Shown: one piece after another, positions 35,013 through 45,653 of the stretch | Position numbering within the stretch: the first letter of the stretch is position 1 | Layout of the letters: every line of letters begins with the position of its first letter | From: Candidatus Kapaibacterium sp. | Lineage (GTDB): Bacteria; Bacteroidota; Ignavibacteria; Kapaibacteriales; HRBIN21 | DNA: 64,000 nt | Assembly: GCA_025059875.1 (NCBI GenBank) | Contig: JANXCT010000001.1 | Coordinates: forward strand, 62,001-126,000 | Direction: 5' to 3' | The notes under the pieces: model-generated | Told to the model about the DNA's origin: nothing | The model's database searches: none | Seen by the model: only the letters and a program-made list of their open reading frames with translations | Program-made: the position numbers and the translations under genes

Positions 35013-35646
35013 CCAACTCTAGTGCTATACTGCCCGCAGCGCGAAGCGGGGAGAGGTGCCTAGGAGTGAAGGGCTGTCGAGGAAGTGTCCGTTGCGGCGA
35101 AATCTCACGCTTCCATGTTCCAAGTTGCGTTGGCGAACGCACCTATTTTCGAAGGGACCGTGGTGCCGCTTGGACATCTACCGTTACCGTTGCATCTGCG
35201 TACCTGCGACTGGGAATAGCATTACTTGCGGGTGCACTGGGCAGTATGGCATCCCACGGCTGGGGTACGCTGCAGCATAGCATATTCGGTGGGGGAACTT
35301 ATTCCAGCAGACGGTATTGCTGTTGGTCAGCCCAGGTGGACATTATATGCGGCAGCGGTACTGGCAACCCAGCCGCAGAAGCCTCGAGCCTTAGCACGGA
35401 GGATCCGGCAGAGGGTCCTAAAGACAGCAGCTCCAACAGCGTTGCAGCCACAGGTCAGAGTAGGGGCCCAGTCCCTGTAGCTAGTGGCTCTCTATGGGTA
35501 GCTGCAGTATCTGGAAGCGGCAGAGTTAGTCATCATTCGCGGAGTTGCGTATTATGTGCCTTCGGGACTCATGCAGTCTGCTCAAGCACGATGGCATGCA
35601 AATTGTAGAAGCTGCTTTCGGAAGTCGGTAAGACATCTAAGGTGAT
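35013..35646 (+). other. 0.6-kb stretch without a clear gene, protein-like fragments in several frames
   Basis: Protein-like runs occur in three different frames: TVTVASAYLRLGIALLAGAL near 35180-35240, ELIPADGIAVGQPRWTLYAA near 35293-35353, and LEAAELVIIRGVAYYVPSGL near 35510-35570. A reading frame of up to 210 codons spans much of it, but its composition (rich in Ser, Gly, Cys) looks like a shadow. A gene destroyed by frameshifts between the sigma-54 regulator and cheR is one explanation. No RNA or repeat was recognised. Confidence 0.3.
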
Positions 35647-36564
35647 ATGAACTCTGTGCCTGCTATGCTGCATTTTACCCCTCCAGAGGCATTCCTGCCG
35701 TTTGCTGAGGCAGCGCAGCAAGAGCCTAGCCTAAGGCACCAAACATTCCGGTGGCTGCGGGATTTCATCTATCAGCTCAGTGGCATATACATTCCTGAGC
35801 ATCGCTACTACTTTCTGAAAGCCCGCCTCCTGCGCCGTCTGGAAGCCTTAGGGGTATGCCCGTTTGAGGAGTACTGCGACCTGATTGGTAGCTCTAGTCC
35901 TCTAGCAGTGAAAGAGCGTCAGGAGCTTCTGAACAGCGTCATCCTAACCGACACGCAGTTTTTCCGGTCTCCGGAGCAGTTTGTAGCCCTTGCACGGTAT
36001 GTACTGCCCGAGCTTGCTGGTAAGCGGCGACATCTGCGGCTCTGGAGTGCGGGCTGTGCTATAGGGGAGGAGGCATACTCTCTAGCAATGGTTGTGGCGT
36101 CACAGCGGGAGACAGTACTGTCGGCTCATTCTGTGGAAGTGCTCGCGACGGATCTGAGTTCTGAGGCTATCGCAAAGGCCCAAGCTGGGAGATACCTGCA
36201 TCTCCACGGCCTGCCTGAGGAGTATCGAGGTTTTGTCAGCACATGCCATGAAGGGTACGAAGTTGTTCCAGCGGTGCGATCTTTGGTGCGCTTTTCCGTG
36301 CAGAACCTTCTCGATAGCGTCTCGGTGCGCTCAATGGCTCCCGTGGATGTTCTCTTCTGTCGGAATGTCCTCTTATACTTTGCCCCAGAGGTCCGGCGTC
36401 GGGTGGCGGCAATGCTAGTAGAGGTCTTGCGTCCAGGGGGCTATCTCTTCTTAGGGGCAGCGGAAACGCTATCAGAGCTTGTGGAGGGACAGTTGCAGTT
36501 GGTGCGTTTCTCTGGGACACTGGCTTACCGGAAGCTACAAGATGATTACGTTCCAGCAAGGTAG
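35647..36564 (+). CDS. cheR: Chemotaxis protein methyltransferase CheR
   Basis: 305 residues. N-terminal helical domain with IYIPEHRYYFLKARLLRRLEALG, then ILTDTQFFRSPEQF and the SAM-binding glycine motif LRLWSAGCAIGEEAYSLAM. The catalytic domain continues with ATDLSSEAIAKAQAG and CRNVLLYFAPEVRRRVAAML, typical of CheR. It methylates receptor glutamates using S-adenosylmethionine. No receptor, CheB, CheA or CheW gene is present in the window. It ends inside the 3' end of ahcY (19-base convergent overlap), which recycles the S-adenosylhomocysteine CheR produces; that juxtaposition may be chance. Confidence 0.95.
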   Translation: MNSVPAMLHFTPPEAFLPFAEAAQQEPSLRHQTFRWLRDFIYQLSGIYIPEHRYYFLKARLLRRLEALGVCPFEEYCDLIGSSSPLAVKERQELLNSVILTDTQFFRSPEQFVALARYVLPELAGKRRHLRLWSAGCAIGEEAYSLAMVVASQRETVLSAHSVEVLATDLSSEAIAKAQAGRYLHLHGLPEEYRGFVSTCHEGYEVVPAVRSLVRFSVQNLLDSVSVRSMAPVDVLFCRNVLLYFAPEVRRRVAAMLVEVLRPGGYLFLGAAETLSELVEGQLQLVRFSGTLAYRKLQDDYVPAR

Positions 36565-37895
36565 TCCTCTTGGTAGCGGAGCTGCTCAGGGGTGAGCTCA
36601 TCAATCCGAATTCCCATTGTCTGCAGTTTCAGGCGAGCCAGCAGCTCATCTTGCTCTGGTGTAATTGACAAGACGGCTGTCGGTAGCTGCTCGCCACGCT
36701 GAAAGGCCTCCACGAGGCGTAACTGTGCTAGGAACTGGTTGGCAAATGACATGTCCATCACCTCTGAGGGGTGTCCCTCTGCTGCTACCAGGTTTACCAG
36801 CCGCCCTCGGGCCAGCAAGTACAGGCGCTTGCCTGAGCGGAGTGTGTACTCGGTGCAGTGAGGACGGATGTCGCGCTTATGGACAGCAAGTTGCTCTAGG
36901 TCCTCGATGTTGATCTCCACGTCGTAGTGTCCTGTGTTGCAGAGGATGGCACCGTCCTTCATAAGCTCAAAGTGGTGGCGGCGAAGGACGTCGCGCATAC
37001 CAGTGGCTGTACAGAAGATGTCACCGATGCGTGCAGCTTCGTCCATAGGTAGCACTTCGAAGCCCTCCAACGCGGCTTTCAGGGCAGGGATTGGACGGAC
37101 TTCCGTGACAACGACACGGGCACCCATGCCCCGAGCCCGCCGTGCAACGCCGGAGCCGCAGTGTCCATAGCCTGCTACAACGAAGACCTTCCCGGCCAGC
37201 ATCACGGATGTTGCCCGAAGAATCCCGTCGATGGTCGACTGGCCGGTACCGTAGACATTGTCAAAGTCCCACTTGGTCTCAGCGTCGTTGACAGCGATCA
37301 CCGGGAAGGCGAGTTTGCCATGTTGGGCTCGGACCCGGAGTCGGTGGACGCCTGTTGTTGTCTCCTCCGTACCTCCAATGATCCGAGCAGCGAGTTCAGG
37401 GTATTTCTCGTGCACTGTTGTGATGAGGTCTGCGCCATCATCCAGCACTAGGTGAGGTTCGATGTCCAAGGTTCGCTCGATGCACCAGTAGTAGTCCTCG
37501 ATGTTGCCGTGCCATGCGAAGATTTTGATGCCTTCTGCAGCCAGAGCTGCGGCAACAGCGTCATTCGTTGAGAGTGGGTTGCAGCCAGACCACGCTACCT
37601 CAGCTCCAGCAGCAACCAGGGTGCGGATAAGCACGGCAGTCTCTTTGGTCACATGCAGACAGCCTGCGATCCGGAATCCGGCTAGAGGTTTGGTGGTGCT
37701 GTAGCGGCGTCGGAGTTCCATCAGAACAGGCATGTGAGCCTCAGCCCAGTCAATGAGCTTGCGCCCCTCATCAGCGAGACTGAGGCTGCGGATGCAGTAG
37801 TGGCCTGGTTTCTCATCGAGTGGCTCAGATGAACGACGAGGTGGAGGGGTAAGACGGGTGGGGCTATGGTCATGCAAGCTCGGTCCGGCCGTCAT
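36546..37895 (-). CDS. ahcY: Adenosylhomocysteinase
   Basis: 449 residues from the ATG at 37895, chosen because it overlaps the metK stop by ATGA; the frame is open further into metK. It splits S-adenosylhomocysteine into adenosine and homocysteine. Visible: [53 protein letters not shown], and the NAD-binding loop [20 protein letters not shown]. The ending [11 protein letters not shown] stands in for the usual PDHYRY tail. It forms the methyl cycle with metK directly upstream. Confidence 0.96.
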   Translation of the reverse strand: MTAGPSLHDHSPTRLTPPPRRSSEPLDEKPGHYCIRSLSLADEGRKLIDWAEAHMPVLMELRRRYSTTKPLAGFRIAGCLHVTKETAVLIRTLVAAGAEVAWSGCNPLSTNDAVAAALAAEGIKIFAWHGNIEDYYWCIERTLDIEPHLVLDDGADLITTVHEKYPELAARIIGGTEETTTGVHRLRVRAQHGKLAFPVIAVNDAETKWDFDNVYGTGQSTIDGILRATSVMLAGKVFVVAGYGHCGSGVARRARGMGARVVVTEVRPIPALKAALEGFEVLPMDEAARIGDIFCTATGMRDVLRRHHFELMKDGAILCNTGHYDVEINIEDLEQLAVHKRDIRPHCTEYTLRSGKRLYLLARGRLVNLVAAEGHPSEVMDMSFANQFLAQLRLVEAFQRGEQLPTAVLSITPEQDELLARLKLQTMGIRIDELTPEQLRYQEDYLAGT

Positions 37896-39052
37896 AGAAG
37901 GCGCTGGAGTTGTGGAACGAGGTCGAGCTGTTCCCAGGGAAACTCGGGGCGTCCGAAGTGTCCGTATACCGCTGTTTGCCGATAGATGGGGCGCTGCAGC
38001 TGAAAGCGCTCGATGATTCCTCGGGGGGTTAGGTCTATGTTGTCTTGGATGAAGCGTTCTAAGACTTCGGGCGGTACCTTGCCAGAACAGTGGGTGTTGA
38101 CGTGGATGGAAATCGGCTGTGGGATTCCAATGACGTAGGAGAGCTGGATTGTGCACTCATGGGCTAGACCTGCGGCAACGATGTTCTTTGCAAGGTACCG
38201 TGCCATGTAAGCGCCCGAGCGGTCTACCTTTGTGGGGTCTTTGCCCGAAAAGGCCCCGCCGCCGTGAGGAGCACGCCCGCCGTAAGTGTCGACGATGATC
38301 TTCCGCCCCGTCAGTCCTGTATCTCCGTGAGGGCCTCCGATCTCAAAACGTCCAGTTGGATTGATGTAGAAACGCGTGCGTTCATCCAGCAGCTGTTCTG
38401 GAATGACGGCGCGGATGACATGCTCGATGACATCCTGTTGCAATTGTGCGTGGTCCACGTCTGGGTCATGTTGAGTGGAGACCACAACGGCGCTCACCCG
38501 TAACGGCACGCCTCCCTCGGCATACTCTACAGTCACCTGAGACTTTGCGTCAGGGCGTAGGTAAGGCATAAGGTGCGGCTCTTTCTTGCGAATATGGGCA
38601 AGGCGCCGCACCAATGCGTGGGCTAGCATGATAGGGAGGGGCATGTACTCTAAGGTGGTCTCAATCCCTGGGATGGACTCGGCACATGCGTATCCGAACA
38701 TCATTCCCTGGTCTCCAGCCCCACCGCGATCGACGCCCATGGCAATGTCGGGGGATTGCCGGTTGAGGACGTTAATGATGCAGCACGACTCGCTGTCGAA
38801 GCGGTATTCAGAGCGCGTATAGCCAATTTCGCGGATGACTTGCCGCACCAGCGGCTGGAGATCCAGGAAGGCGTTGGCGCTGATCTCTCCGCCGACGACT
38901 ACGAGTCCCGTGGTGACAAAGCACTCGCAGGCGACACGCCCGTTAGGGTCCTGCTCTAGTATCGCGTCGAGCACAGCGTCCGAGATCTGGTCGCAGATCT
39001 TGTCCGGGTGCCCCTCGGAGACAGACTCCGACGTGAAGAGGTATGTCCGCAT
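37892..39052 (-). CDS. metK: S-adenosylmethionine synthetase
   Basis: 386 residues from the ATG at 39052, giving the canonical N-terminus [18 protein letters not shown]. It makes SAM from methionine and ATP. Signatures: [16 protein letters not shown], the [13 protein letters not shown] loop (signature 1), and [19 protein letters not shown] (signature 2). A TAGCTTTG element lies 35 bases upstream on the minus strand (39087-39094). It overlaps ahcY by ATGA. No SAM riboswitch is seen in the short leader. Confidence 0.97.
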   Translation of the reverse strand: MRTYLFTSESVSEGHPDKICDQISDAVLDAILEQDPNGRVACECFVTTGLVVVGGEISANAFLDLQPLVRQVIREIGYTRSEYRFDSESCCIINVLNRQSPDIAMGVDRGGAGDQGMMFGYACAESIPGIETTLEYMPLPIMLAHALVRRLAHIRKKEPHLMPYLRPDAKSQVTVEYAEGGVPLRVSAVVVSTQHDPDVDHAQLQQDVIEHVIRAVIPEQLLDERTRFYINPTGRFEIGGPHGDTGLTGRKIIVDTYGGRAPHGGGAFSGKDPTKVDRSGAYMARYLAKNIVAAGLAHECTIQLSYVIGIPQPISIHVNTHCSGKVPPEVLERFIQDNIDLTPRGIIERFQLQRPIYRQTAVYGHFGRPEFPWEQLDLVPQLQRLL

Positions 39053-39086
39053 CTCATGGGAAGGACTAACCAACTTGGGAAGTGCA

Positions 39087-39094
39087 AAGCTACA
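39087..39094 (-). promoter_or_regulatory. Candidate -7 element of metK-ahcY
   Basis: Minus-strand TAGCTTTG, an exact match to TAnnTTTG, giving a leader of about 28 bases to the chosen metK ATG. Confidence 0.45.
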
Positions 39095-39125
39095 AGTTTC
39101 GACCCCCATGGGTACCCAGAAGCGC

Positions 39126-39133
39126 TAATTTCG
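39126..39133 (+). promoter_or_regulatory. Candidate -7 element of the double amidohydrolase gene
   Basis: TAATTTCG, one base from TAnnTTTG, about 22 bases from the implied start to the ATG at 39162. It lies back-to-back with the metK element. Confidence 0.3.
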
Positions 39134-39161
39134 CCTACACTGACCGCCATTTCAGCAAGCA

Positions 39162-42100
39162 ATGGTGCGTGCGATAGCATCTGTAGCGGTATTTGCCGTT
39201 GCTGTGGTGCAGGCCTTAGGCCAACTCATTCAGACGACACCCGTGGAAGGCCTGCGGACGAAGCCAGTACGGTACCTTGCGCTGACAAATCTCACTATCG
39301 TCCCTCGGCCGGGGCAGAAGCTCGAGCGGGCAACAGTATTGATCCGAGACGAACGCATAGAGGCTGTAGGTCCGCACGTCCGAATCCCGCCAGGAGCGAC
39401 TGTGCGAGATTGTTCGGGTCTATGGCTGTACGCGGCTTTCATCGAGCCCTACTATGAGCTGCAGGTACCAACCGCTCCAGCAGCAGAGGAGGAGACGGTA
39501 GAGACCCCGAAACCAGAGGGGGCGTATCACTGGAACGAAGCTGTGCGCCCAGAGCGGCGTATAGTTGACCGGCTCGAGCTCTCGGCAGAGCAGGCGGAAG
39601 AATTCCATGCTCAAGGGTTCGCGCTGCTGCACTGTGGGAGTAGAGAGGGTATCTTCCGTGGCTATTCAGCGCTAGTGCTAGCACGTGCTGGGAAAGGGTC
39701 TGAGATCCTCTTCCGTCCCGATGTGGCCCAGTGGGTTGGGCTCCGTAAGGGGAAGTCGCGCACGCCATACCCCAGCTCCCTCATGGGTGCTCTGGCCCTT
39801 ATTCGACAGACTTTGTTGGACGCACAGTGGTACCAGCAGGCATGGACAGCCTTCCGACGCAATCCGCGGCAGGCTCGCCCTGAGGTGAATCGCTCGCTCC
39901 AAGAGCTTGCGGAAGCTCTGCAGCGGCGAGTCCCTTTCGTTGTAGAGACTCAGCACGAGCTGAATCTGCTGAGAGTTCTCTCGCTCTTCCGGGAGTTCGG
40001 GGTCCCAGCACTCTTCGTTGGGAGCGGGCGTGAGTATCGTCGCCTCTCGGAGATCGCGTCCTTCAAGCCACGTCTCATCCTCCCAGTGGCTTTTCCCGAT
40101 GTTCCGGATGTCTCCACGCCGGAAAAGGCGGCTGAGGTTTCGCTCGAGGAGCTCAAGCACTGGGATGCAGCTCCGCAGAATCCCTTCTGGCTTGACTCCG
40201 TGGGAGTCCCTTTCTGCCTGACGACCCATGGGCTTGAAGAGCGGAAGCTCTTCGGCGAACGCCTGCAGAGAGCCTTCCGGCGCGGGTTGACTCCGGAGAA
40301 GGCGCTGGCAGCTCTTACCACAATTCCGGCGGAGTTCCTCGGGATAGCGGATGTAGTTGGGACTGTAGAGCCAGGGAAGCTAGCGAACCTGTTGCTCTGT
40401 GACGGCGAGCTCTTTCAGGAGGGGACAACAATCCTCAGCGTCTTCGTTGCGGGAGAGGAGTTCAGCACAGCACCTGAACTCCCTCAAGACCTCCGAGGTG
40501 TGTGGAGTGTTACGGTCTCCGAGGGCTTCCCAACCTTTCGGCTGCGAGTGGAGGGAAAACGGCTGGCGCCGGAGGCGGTTGCTGTCTTCTGGGACACCGT
40601 CACGCTTCGGCTCCAATGGTCGCAGCAGCGCTCTGCCATTGCGTTTTCCTTTGCGGCCGACACACTCGGCATGAAGGGGGTTGTGCGCTTCTCTGGGGGC
40701 GTGGATAGTACGGCCGCTGTAGGGATTGTGCTCTTACCTGATGGACGAGTACTCCGCTGGCGTGCTCGGCGAGATTCTCTCTGGACTCCCCCGCGGCGAG
40801 TACTGCAGCGTGAGTACGCCTTAGGGCCACGGACGGTCCCGGATGGGCCATTCGGATTAGAGGCTCCGCCACCACAGCGTTCGGTCCTTCTGCGGAACGC
40901 AACCGTTTGGACGTGCTCCCCTGCTGGAGTACTGCGGAACACAGATGTTCTCCTGAAGGATGGCAAAATCGCAGCCCTCGGGCCTAACCTACAGGTCGCG
41001 GCCGATACAGTCGTCGATGCCACGGGAAAGCACTTGACCCCGGGACTCATCGATGAGCACTCTCACATTGCGATCGAGGGAGGGGTCAACGAGGCGACGC
41101 ATGCCATTACAGCAGAGGTCCGTATTGGGGACGTGGTAGACCCCGATGATGTCAACATCTACCGGCAGCTAGCAGGAGGGGTAACGGCGATCCACCTACT
41201 CCATGGTTCGGCGAACCCCATCGGTGGACAGTGCCAGCTCATTAAGCTCCGTTGGGGCAGCAGTGCGGAGGCAATGAAGTTTGAAGGTGGGCCGGCCACC
41301 ATCAAGTTTGCGTTGGGAGAGAACGTCAAGCAGTCGAACTGGGGGGATCGCTACACGCGGCGCTATCCACAGACACGGTTGGGTGTGGAAGAGATCATGC
41401 GAGATGCGTTCCGTGCTGCACTCGAATATGAAGAGGCATGGAAGCATTGGCAGGAACTTCCTCCACGGCAGCGGGAAGAGACTGTCCCACCGCGACGTGA
41501 CCTCCAACAGGAGGCCTTGCTGGAGATCCTCCGCGGTAAGCGCCTCATCCACTGCCACTCGTACGTGCAGAGCGAGATCCTAATGCTCATGCGTCTTGCG
41601 GAGGAATTCGGTTTCCGTGTTAACGTCTTCACCCACGTGTTGGAGGGGTACAAAGTCGCGCGTGAGCTGGCGCAACATGGTGCGGGAGCCTCGAGTTTTT
41701 CGGATTGGTGGGCATACAAGTTCGAGGTCTACGATGCCATTCCGGACAACCCTGCTATCATGCACGAGCAAGGGGTCCTCGTCGGCATCAACAGTGACGA
41801 TGCTGAGATGGGGCGGCGTCTGAATCAGGAGGCTGGGAAGTCGGTCAAGTATGGCGGAGTCCCAGAGGAGGAGGCCCTACGGTTCGTCACACTCAACCCT
41901 GCGCGGATGCTGCGTGTGGACCATCGGGTGGGGAGCATTGAGGTTGGCAAGGATGCCGACGTCGTCCTTTGGTCTGCTCCGCCGCTTTCGTCCTACGCCG
42001 TTGTGGAGCAGACCTACGTTGACGGGCGGCTCTATTTCGACCGACAGCAAGACCAGCGTCTCCGGCGTCGGGACGAAGAGTTGCGCCGACTGCTAGAGCA

Positions 42101-42221
42101 GCGCGCGCTCCAGGCATTGCGGGACGGTGCAAAGGCGGCTCCACCAGCTCCCCAAAAACGGCGGCTTTACCACTGTGATAATGTGGAGGATGAGGTGACA
42201 GGGTACGAGGAAGGTCGTTAG
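39162..42221 (+). CDS. Secreted double amidohydrolase; N-terminal domain lacks metal ligands
   Basis: 1019 residues with a signal peptide ([20 protein letters not shown]). Two amidohydrolase-superfamily units in tandem. The first (about residues 25-440) has the usual opening [15 protein letters not shown] where GFIDxHxH would be expected, so the HxH metal pair is replaced; a late [28 protein letters not shown] is intact. The second (about 580-1000) keeps [34 protein letters not shown] and the acidic VGINSDDAE, and ends [13 protein letters not shown]-like. The second unit is probably active on a cyclic amide or peptide-like substrate in the periplasm; the exact substrate is unknown. It converges on clpX, sharing a 4-base TTAG overlap. 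Confidence 0.9.
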   Translation: MVRAIASVAVFAVAVVQALGQLIQTTPVEGLRTKPVRYLALTNLTIVPRPGQKLERATVLIRDERIEAVGPHVRIPPGATVRDCSGLWLYAAFIEPYYELQVPTAPAAEEETVETPKPEGAYHWNEAVRPERRIVDRLELSAEQAEEFHAQGFALLHCGSREGIFRGYSALVLARAGKGSEILFRPDVAQWVGLRKGKSRTPYPSSLMGALALIRQTLLDAQWYQQAWTAFRRNPRQARPEVNRSLQELAEALQRRVPFVVETQHELNLLRVLSLFREFGVPALFVGSGREYRRLSEIASFKPRLILPVAFPDVPDVSTPEKAAEVSLEELKHWDAAPQNPFWLDSVGVPFCLTTHGLEERKLFGERLQRAFRRGLTPEKALAALTTIPAEFLGIADVVGTVEPGKLANLLLCDGELFQEGTTILSVFVAGEEFSTAPELPQDLRGVWSVTVSEGFPTFRLRVEGKRLAPEAVAVFWDTVTLRLQWSQQRSAIAFSFAADTLGMKGVVRFSGGVDSTAAVGIVLLPDGRVLRWRARRDSLWTPPRRVLQREYALGPRTVPDGPFGLEAPPPQRSVLLRNATVWTCSPAGVLRNTDVLLKDGKIAALGPNLQVAADTVVDATGKHLTPGLIDEHSHIAIEGGVNEATHAITAEVRIGDVVDPDDVNIYRQLAGGVTAIHLLHGSANPIGGQCQLIKLRWGSSAEAMKFEGGPATIKFALGENVKQSNWGDRYTRRYPQTRLGVEEIMRDAFRAALEYEEAWKHWQELPPRQREETVPPRRDLQQEALLEILRGKRLIHCHSYVQSEILMLMRLAEEFGFRVNVFTHVLEGYKVARELAQHGAGASSFSDWWAYKFEVYDAIPDNPAIMHEQGVLVGINSDDAEMGRRLNQEAGKSVKYGGVPEEEALRFVTLNPARMLRVDHRVGSIEVGKDADVVLWSAPPLSSYAVVEQTYVDGRLYFDRQQDQRLRRRDEELRRLLEQRALQALRDGAKAAPPAPQKRRLYHCDNVEDEVTGYEEGR

Positions 42222-43507
42222 GAGGATGCTAAACTTGAGCGGGCTTCGAGTTCGGACTCGCTGACGAGGATCGGTGCTGCCCCGCGTTCCACTGTATCGG
42301 CCGTTATGATGCAACGCCGAACTCCGCGTTGATCGGGCAGCGAGAACATAATTGGGATCATCACCTCCTCCATGACCGCTCGTAGCCCTCTGGCACCCGT
42401 TCCTCGCTCCTGGGCTCGCCGGACGATAGCCCGCAACGCTTCGGGAGTAAACTCCAGCTCCACCCCCTCCATGCGAAAGAGCTTCTGGTACTGCTTGACG
42501 ATAGCATTCTTGGGGCGAACCAAGATTTCAGCGAGCGCCTCTTCGCTGAGTGGATGAAGGGGGACGATGATCGGCAAGCGGCCGATGAACTCGGGAATGA
42601 ACCCAAACTTCAGCAGGTCGTCAGGCTCAATGTGGCGAAGGAGGCCGTAGAGGTCATCGGTATCGACTGGATCCGCGAGCCGTGCAGTGAATCCTATGCT
42701 GCTACTACGCAGGCGACGGGCAATAATCCGCTCTATTCCCTCGAAGGCTCCGCCGCAGATGAAGAGGATGTTGCGCGTGTTGACGTAGATGAGTGGCTGC
42801 TCTGGGTGCTTGCGCCCTCCCTTCGGAGGTACTCCAGCTATGGTCCCTTCCAGAATCTTCAGCAGGGCCTGCTGGACCCCTTCTCCAGAGACATCGCGGG
42901 TGATGCTTGGGGAATCGCTCTTGCGGGCAATCTTGTCTATTTCGTCGATGTAGACGATCCCACGCTCTGCTCGCTCTACGTTGTAGTCTGCATTCTGAAG
43001 GAGGTGGAGGATGACCGTTTCTACGTCGTCGCCGACGTAGCCGGCCTCGGTAAGGGTGGTAGCATCAGCGATGGCGAAAGGGACATCCAGAATTCGAGCT
43101 AGCGTCTGTGCTAAGAGCGTCTTCCCAGTGCCCGTTGGTCCAACAAGCAGGATGTTGCTCTTCTCGATCTCCACATCATCGAAGCTACCGAAGAGCTCAC
43201 GAGACTGGAGGCGCTTGTAGTGGTTGTAGACTGCTACCGCGAGCACAGTCTTGGCATACTCCTGCCCTACGATATACTCGTCAAGCTTCGCCTTGATTTC
43301 GGAGGGCTTCGGTAGGTCGGCCAGTACGCGCCGTGCCCGCTGGACTGCGCTCTGCTGGAGGATGCGAACGGAGTTCTGGATACAGATATCGCAGATGTAG
43401 ACGTCCGGTCCAGCAATGAGGCTGTTCACCTCGCTAGAGGAGCGGCCGCAGAAGGAGCACCGAAGTTCTTCGGGACGGAAATTCGGGTATCGTGGGGAGC
43501 CACTCAT
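42218..43507 (-). CDS. clpX: ATP-dependent Clp protease ATP-binding subunit ClpX
   Basis: 429 residues. The N-terminal zinc-binding domain shows the Cys4 motif (CSFCGRSS, then YICDICI). The AAA+ core has [15 protein letters not shown]-type ClpX start, Walker [13 protein letters not shown], the pore loop region and [15 protein letters not shown] (Walker B), [19 protein letters not shown] and the sensor 2 arginine in GTGARGLRA. It unfolds substrates for ClpP. It lies 5 bases after clpP and downstream of tig, the classical tig-clpP-clpX order. Its stop shares TTAG with the amidohydrolase stop. Confidence 0.97.
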   Translation of the reverse strand: MSGSPRYPNFRPEELRCSFCGRSSSEVNSLIAGPDVYICDICIQNSVRILQQSAVQRARRVLADLPKPSEIKAKLDEYIVGQEYAKTVLAVAVYNHYKRLQSRELFGSFDDVEIEKSNILLVGPTGTGKTLLAQTLARILDVPFAIADATTLTEAGYVGDDVETVILHLLQNADYNVERAERGIVYIDEIDKIARKSDSPSITRDVSGEGVQQALLKILEGTIAGVPPKGGRKHPEQPLIYVNTRNILFICGGAFEGIERIIARRLRSSSIGFTARLADPVDTDDLYGLLRHIEPDDLLKFGFIPEFIGRLPIIVPLHPLSEEALAEILVRPKNAIVKQYQKLFRMEGVELEFTPEALRAIVRRAQERGTGARGLRAVMEEVMIPIMFSLPDQRGVRRCIITADTVERGAAPILVSESELEARSSLASS

Positions 43508-43512
43508 GAGCT

Positions 43513-44181
43513 CTACTGCTTGTTTGCGGTAGGTTCACCGCGCCGCTCCAAGACTCTGTCGATGATGCCGTACTCCATCGCCTCCTGGGCTGACATGTAG
43601 TAGTCGTAGGCGGCATCTTGCCGGATCTTCTCTATTGGCTGACCTGTGTGCCGGGAGATGATCTCAAAGAGCATGTCGCGGATACGTAGCATCTCGCGGG
43701 TGTAGATCTCAATGTCGGTAGCACGCCCTTGCGTGCCTCCTAGCGGCTGGTGCATCATGATGCGGGAATGCGGCAACGCAAACCGTTTCCCTTTTGCACC
43801 TGCACAGAGGAGGAGCTGAGCCATGGAAGCTGCCAGCCCAATGCAGATAGTGCAGACGTCTGGGCGTACGTACTGCATCGTGTCGTAGATCGCCAATCCA
43901 GCGGTGACACTGCCACCAGGAGAGTTGATGTAGAGGTAGATGTCACGGTTCGGGTCCTCGCTCTCCAAGAAGAGGAGCTGGGCAATGGTGAGGCTTGCGA
44001 CGTAATCGTCAATCGGGGAGCCGAGGAAGATGATGCGCTCTTTGAGCAGCCGCGAGTAGATATCGTAGGCACGCTCTCCGCGGCTGGTCTGTTCGACGAC
44101 GATCGGAACGAGTTGTCCAACGTACTGTTGGTGAAGGCTCAGCAAGCCCACGGGGTTAGGAATGTACAGGCGGTTCTCCAT
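43513..44181 (-). CDS. clpP: ATP-dependent Clp protease proteolytic subunit
   Basis: 222 residues. Catalytic triad: Ser in [11 protein letters not shown], His in [10 protein letters not shown], and the Asp in [16 protein letters not shown]. It has the family motifs [22 protein letters not shown] and RVLERR near the C-terminus. It forms the tetradecameric protease with ClpX. Its start lies 26 bases inside the end of tig, so it is translationally coupled, and it precedes clpX by 5 bases. Confidence 0.97.
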   Translation of the reverse strand: MENRLYIPNPVGLLSLHQQYVGQLVPIVVEQTSRGERAYDIYSRLLKERIIFLGSPIDDYVASLTIAQLLFLESEDPNRDIYLYINSPGGSVTAGLAIYDTMQYVRPDVCTICIGLAASMAQLLLCAGAKGKRFALPHSRIMMHQPLGGTQGRATDIEIYTREMLRIRDMLFEIISRHTGQPIEKIRQDAAYDYYMSAQEAMEYGIIDRVLERRGEPTANKQ

Positions 44182-45433
44182 GGTCCGTTGATGGAGTCAC
44201 TTCGACATGGACGCTTTGGAGCAAGAGTTGCCAGAGCTTTCGGCGTCTCAGGCTGTGGAGGAGATCGGTGTCCTCTCTGAGACGTTGCTGAAGGGCCTCT
44301 TCCGAGAGATTCAGCGAGCGTGCTAGGGTCTGGAGTTCCTCCGAGGTGAGCTGCACTTGGTACTGCTGCAGTAGGAGCAGCTCCAGGATGGAGAGTCGAG
44401 CGTAGTGATCAGCTAACTCTGCTAAGAATCGGTATATGCCACTCTCACCTTCACGCAAGTATTCCGCAGGGATACTGAGTTCTCCACGCTGCAGCGAGTT
44501 TATAAGCTCGCGGGCGATGCTATGGACGAGCGGTTTAGGGGGGACGAAGCGATAGCGCCGTGCCAGCTCAAACTCCAGTTGACTTCGCAATAAGGAGCGA
44601 GCGTAGGCTTCCTGCTGACGCTGCAGCTCCTCTCGGAGGTACGCTCGGAGCGCATCAGCGTCTTGCAAGCGTCCTTGGCTAAGTTGCTGAATGAACTCGG
44701 GGGTCAGCTCCGCAGGTTGCCGCCGACGAATTGCCTGGACAGTGATGCGATAGGTCCGCGGAGCTTGTCCAGTATCAGCACTCGGAAGGGTGTGCAGGAA
44801 GCTCTCCCCTCGGCGGATATTTAGGAGCTGCTGGCGGAGTTCTGGTAGGACATCTTCATCGTAGAGGGCAAGTGTCAGTTCCTCAGCCGGTTCGCCTACT
44901 AGAGGCGTCCCGCTCTCCGGTTCCACGGGCTGGAAGTGGAGCGTGACTTCGTGGTAGTAGTCCGTTACCTGTTCTACTCCCTCCTCGGTAGTGCCGTAAC
45001 GTAGGCGGAGGCGCTCTAGATGTGCTTCCACTTCTTCCTCACTGACGCTAACGGCTGGCATCCGAAGCTTGATGTCAGAGAGATCAATTGTTAGCTCCGG
45101 CAGGGTGTAGTAGCGGAACGTGAACCGGATCCCATCCGGAGAGCGGTTAAGGTCGGTGAGCTGTGGCTCGCCTAAGAGGGTCCAGTGCTGTTCCTGCGCG
45201 AGCTCCCTGAAGAGACGTTGTCCCAACCGTTCCAGGGCCTCGGTCTCAATCGTAGCTCCATAACGCTGTCGAATGAGCTCTATCGGAGCTTTTCCCTTGC
45301 GGAAACCTTCTATGACGAGGGTCTGCTGTGCCTTTTGGTATGCCTCCTCTAAAGTACTGGCAACTTCGGCGGCGGAGAGGCGGAGATGAAGCTCACGTTC
45401 GCAGTCAGCAATGTGCAGGACTTCGTGTTCCAC
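44156..45433 (-). CDS. tig: Trigger factor
   Basis: 425 residues. The N-terminal ribosome-binding region has the GFRKGKAP signature in [21 protein letters not shown] central PPIase-like domain is recognisable only by position, and the C-terminal half is a long helical, Glu/Leu/Gln-rich chaperone arm. It folds nascent chains at the ribosome exit. It starts the tig-clpP-clpX operon and is preceded, on the same strand and 31 bases upstream, by tRNA-Leu. The length is typical. Confidence 0.94.
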   Translation of the reverse strand: MEHEVLHIADCERELHLRLSAAEVASTLEEAYQKAQQTLVIEGFRKGKAPIELIRQRYGATIETEALERLGQRLFRELAQEQHWTLLGEPQLTDLNRSPDGIRFTFRYYTLPELTIDLSDIKLRMPAVSVSEEEVEAHLERLRLRYGTTEEGVEQVTDYYHEVTLHFQPVEPESGTPLVGEPAEELTLALYDEDVLPELRQQLLNIRRGESFLHTLPSADTGQAPRTYRITVQAIRRRQPAELTPEFIQQLSQGRLQDADALRAYLREELQRQQEAYARSLLRSQLEFELARRYRFVPPKPLVHSIARELINSLQRGELSIPAEYLREGESGIYRFLAELADHYARLSILELLLLQQYQVQLTSEELQTLARSLNLSEEALQQRLREDTDLLHSLRRRKLWQLLLQSVHVEVTPSTDHGEPPVHS

Positions 45434-45464
45434 AGTAGGTCAGCATGCGCTAACTCATCACCCG

Positions 45465-45546
45465 TGCGGGCGGGGAGACTCGAACTCCCACGGGTTGCCC
45501 CACCAGATCCTAAGTCTGGCGCGTCTACCAGTTCCGCCACGCCCGC
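45465..45546 (-). tRNA. tRNA-Leu (anticodon TAG)
   Basis: Read on the minus strand, the sequence folds as a class II tRNA of 82 bases: a seven-base acceptor stem GCGGGCG with CGCCCGC, D-arm, an anticodon stem CCAGA/TCTGG with loop CTTAGGA giving anticodon TAG, a long variable arm, and a TTCGAGTC T-loop. The 3' CCA is not encoded (the flanking bases read CGG), so the CCA-adding enzyme at the left edge would be needed. It lies 31 bases upstream of tig on the same strand and may share its transcript. Confidence 0.93.
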
Positions 45547-45653
45547 GTAGTGAGCGGAGAGTGGAGACGGCAAAGGGAGCCGGTTTCGTGCACAGCATTG
45601 CTACAGCTATCCGTCCTGCGGCATCGGAGAGAGTATGACGGTAGGCGTTGGGG

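Noticed and set aside
34976-35608. 210-codon plus-strand open frame overlapping the end of the sigma-54 regulator
   Set aside because: Composition (Ser, Gly, Cys) and lack of any motif suggest chance; the better protein-like runs are in other frames. Kept only as a possible remnant.
39053-39161. SAM riboswitch in front of metK
   Set aside because: The space is only about 110 bases shared with a divergent promoter, and no conserved riboswitch core is visible.
39680-39695. Another CACGTG palindrome inside the amidohydrolase gene
   Set aside because: Flanking arms do not match parS (fewer than 12 of 16 bases), as for CACGTG at 5227, 52268 and 50335.
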